Of a DNA stretch of 5,328 nt, positions 5,173-5,328 are shown one piece after another. The notes beneath the pieces are model-generated. The model had not been told where the DNA came from, did no database searches, and saw only the letters and a list, made by a program, of their open reading frames with translations. The stretch lies in contig CAIZMD010000152.1 of NCBI GenBank assembly GCA_903933995.1, positions 1 to 5,328 of the forward strand, given 5' to 3'. The translations under genes were made by a program, and so were the position numbers. Every line of letters starts with the position of its first letter. Within the stretch, counting starts at the first letter, position 1. The DNA is from an uncultured Bacteroidota bacterium (lineage in GTDB: Bacteria > Bacteroidota > Bacteroidia > Chitinophagales > Chitinophagaceae).

Positions 5173-5328
5173 CTGAAATGGCTCAAATGCTTGATCACAT
5201 ATTTCCAACGCATCTCCATAGCGTACTATTGGGTAAAGCCAGTTTATTAGACCAAGTATTAGACCAATTATTAGACCAAGAAACGCTCAACATGATTTTA
5301 AAAATCATGATTGTCTTGATTGCATTGG
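5169..5328 (+). CDS. Possible N-terminal part of an unrecognised protein, cut by window edge
   Basis: ATG 5169 opens a frame with no stop for 53 codons to the right edge; the previous in-frame stop is TAA 5157-5159. Other in-frame ATG codons at 5178 and 5187 could be the true start. The translation begins MTEMAQMLDHIFPTHLHSVL, then has three consecutive (L/V)LDQ tetrapeptides (residues 26-37), then 'ETLNMILKIMIVLIAL', which looks like the start of a transmembrane helix. If real, it would be a membrane protein with a short amphipathic N-terminal segment. The ATGA overlap with the preceding small frame suggests translational coupling. A minus-strand frame is also open over 5195-5327, but its translation (Trp-Ser-Asn repeats) looks less protein-like. 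No family is recognised, and only sequence beyond the edge would settle it. Confidence 0.45.
   Translation, partial: MTEMAQMLDHIFPTHLHSVLLGKASLLDQVLDQLLDQETLNMILKIMIVLIAL
5244..5279 (+). repeat. Three tandem 12-bp units encoding (L/V)LDQ
   Basis: The units are TTATTAGACCAA, GTATTAGACCAA and TTATTAGACCAA, differing only at the first base. The 12-bp period keeps the reading frame that begins at 5169 and gives LLDQ-VLDQ-LLDQ, which would extend a helix with a repeating Leu/Asp pattern. It may have arisen by replication slippage. Confidence 0.9.
5291..5309. repeat. 19-bp palindrome, CATGATTTT arms around one base
   Basis: CATGATTTT (5291-5299) and AAAATCATG (5301-5309) are perfect reverse complements flanking a single A. 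The arms would form an AT-rich site with dyad symmetry, such as a dimeric regulator might bind. It lies within the open frame that starts at 5169, where it encodes part of the hydrophobic stretch, so it may be a chance result of Met/Ile/Leu/Lys codons. Confidence 0.8.

Noticed and set aside
5195..5327. Minus-strand open frame at the right edge
   Set aside because: The translation is dominated by Trp-Ser-Asn repeats produced by the 12-bp repeat and ends in Met-stop; the plus-strand frame gives a more protein-like sequence and has the ATGA junction.

Overview
The window looks like a chromosomal segment from a member of the Bacteroidota, probably a Sphingobacteriia/Chitinophagia-type organism. 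This is inferred from moderately AT-rich DNA, export signals ending in 'NAQ' or 'QAQ', starts without strong Shine-Dalgarno sequences, an outer-membrane protein that looks like the Bacteroidota family DUF5723, and a typical Bacteroidota ECF sigma / anti-sigma / Spy-like gene cluster. No rRNA, tRNA, CRISPR array or insertion sequence is visible.

Left part (1-1822, minus strand): a tight four-gene operon, read right to left. It encodes an ECF sigma factor with a TTG start, a small single-span protein that is probably its anti-sigma factor, a membrane-anchored Spy/CnrX-like protein with a Pro-Gly-rich repeat tail, and a secreted Spy-like protein that runs off the left edge. Gaps between the genes are only about 9-10 bp. 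A candidate ECF-type promoter lies just before the sigma gene and suggests autoregulation. The arrangement recalls sigma / anti-sigma / periplasmic sensor modules such as CnrYXH: the periplasmic Spy-like domains would sense an envelope signal (metal or misfolded protein), the single-span protein would transmit it, and the sigma factor would act on target promoters. The signal and regulon cannot be read from the sequence.

Middle (1823-4948): a 130-bp divergent spacer is followed by a plus-strand gene for a predicted outer-membrane beta-barrel of DUF5723 type. It converges on a minus-strand gene for a secreted M28 zinc peptidase of the carboxypeptidase Q type. The two genes overlap by 4 bp, sharing the TTAA that supplies both stop codons.

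Right part (4949-5328): no recognisable gene. It holds a 65-bp divergent spacer and then two small plus-strand reading frames joined by an ATGA overlap. The second continues past the window edge, carries a three-unit 12-bp repeat, and enters a hydrophobic stretch. These are weakly supported and are the least explained part of the window.
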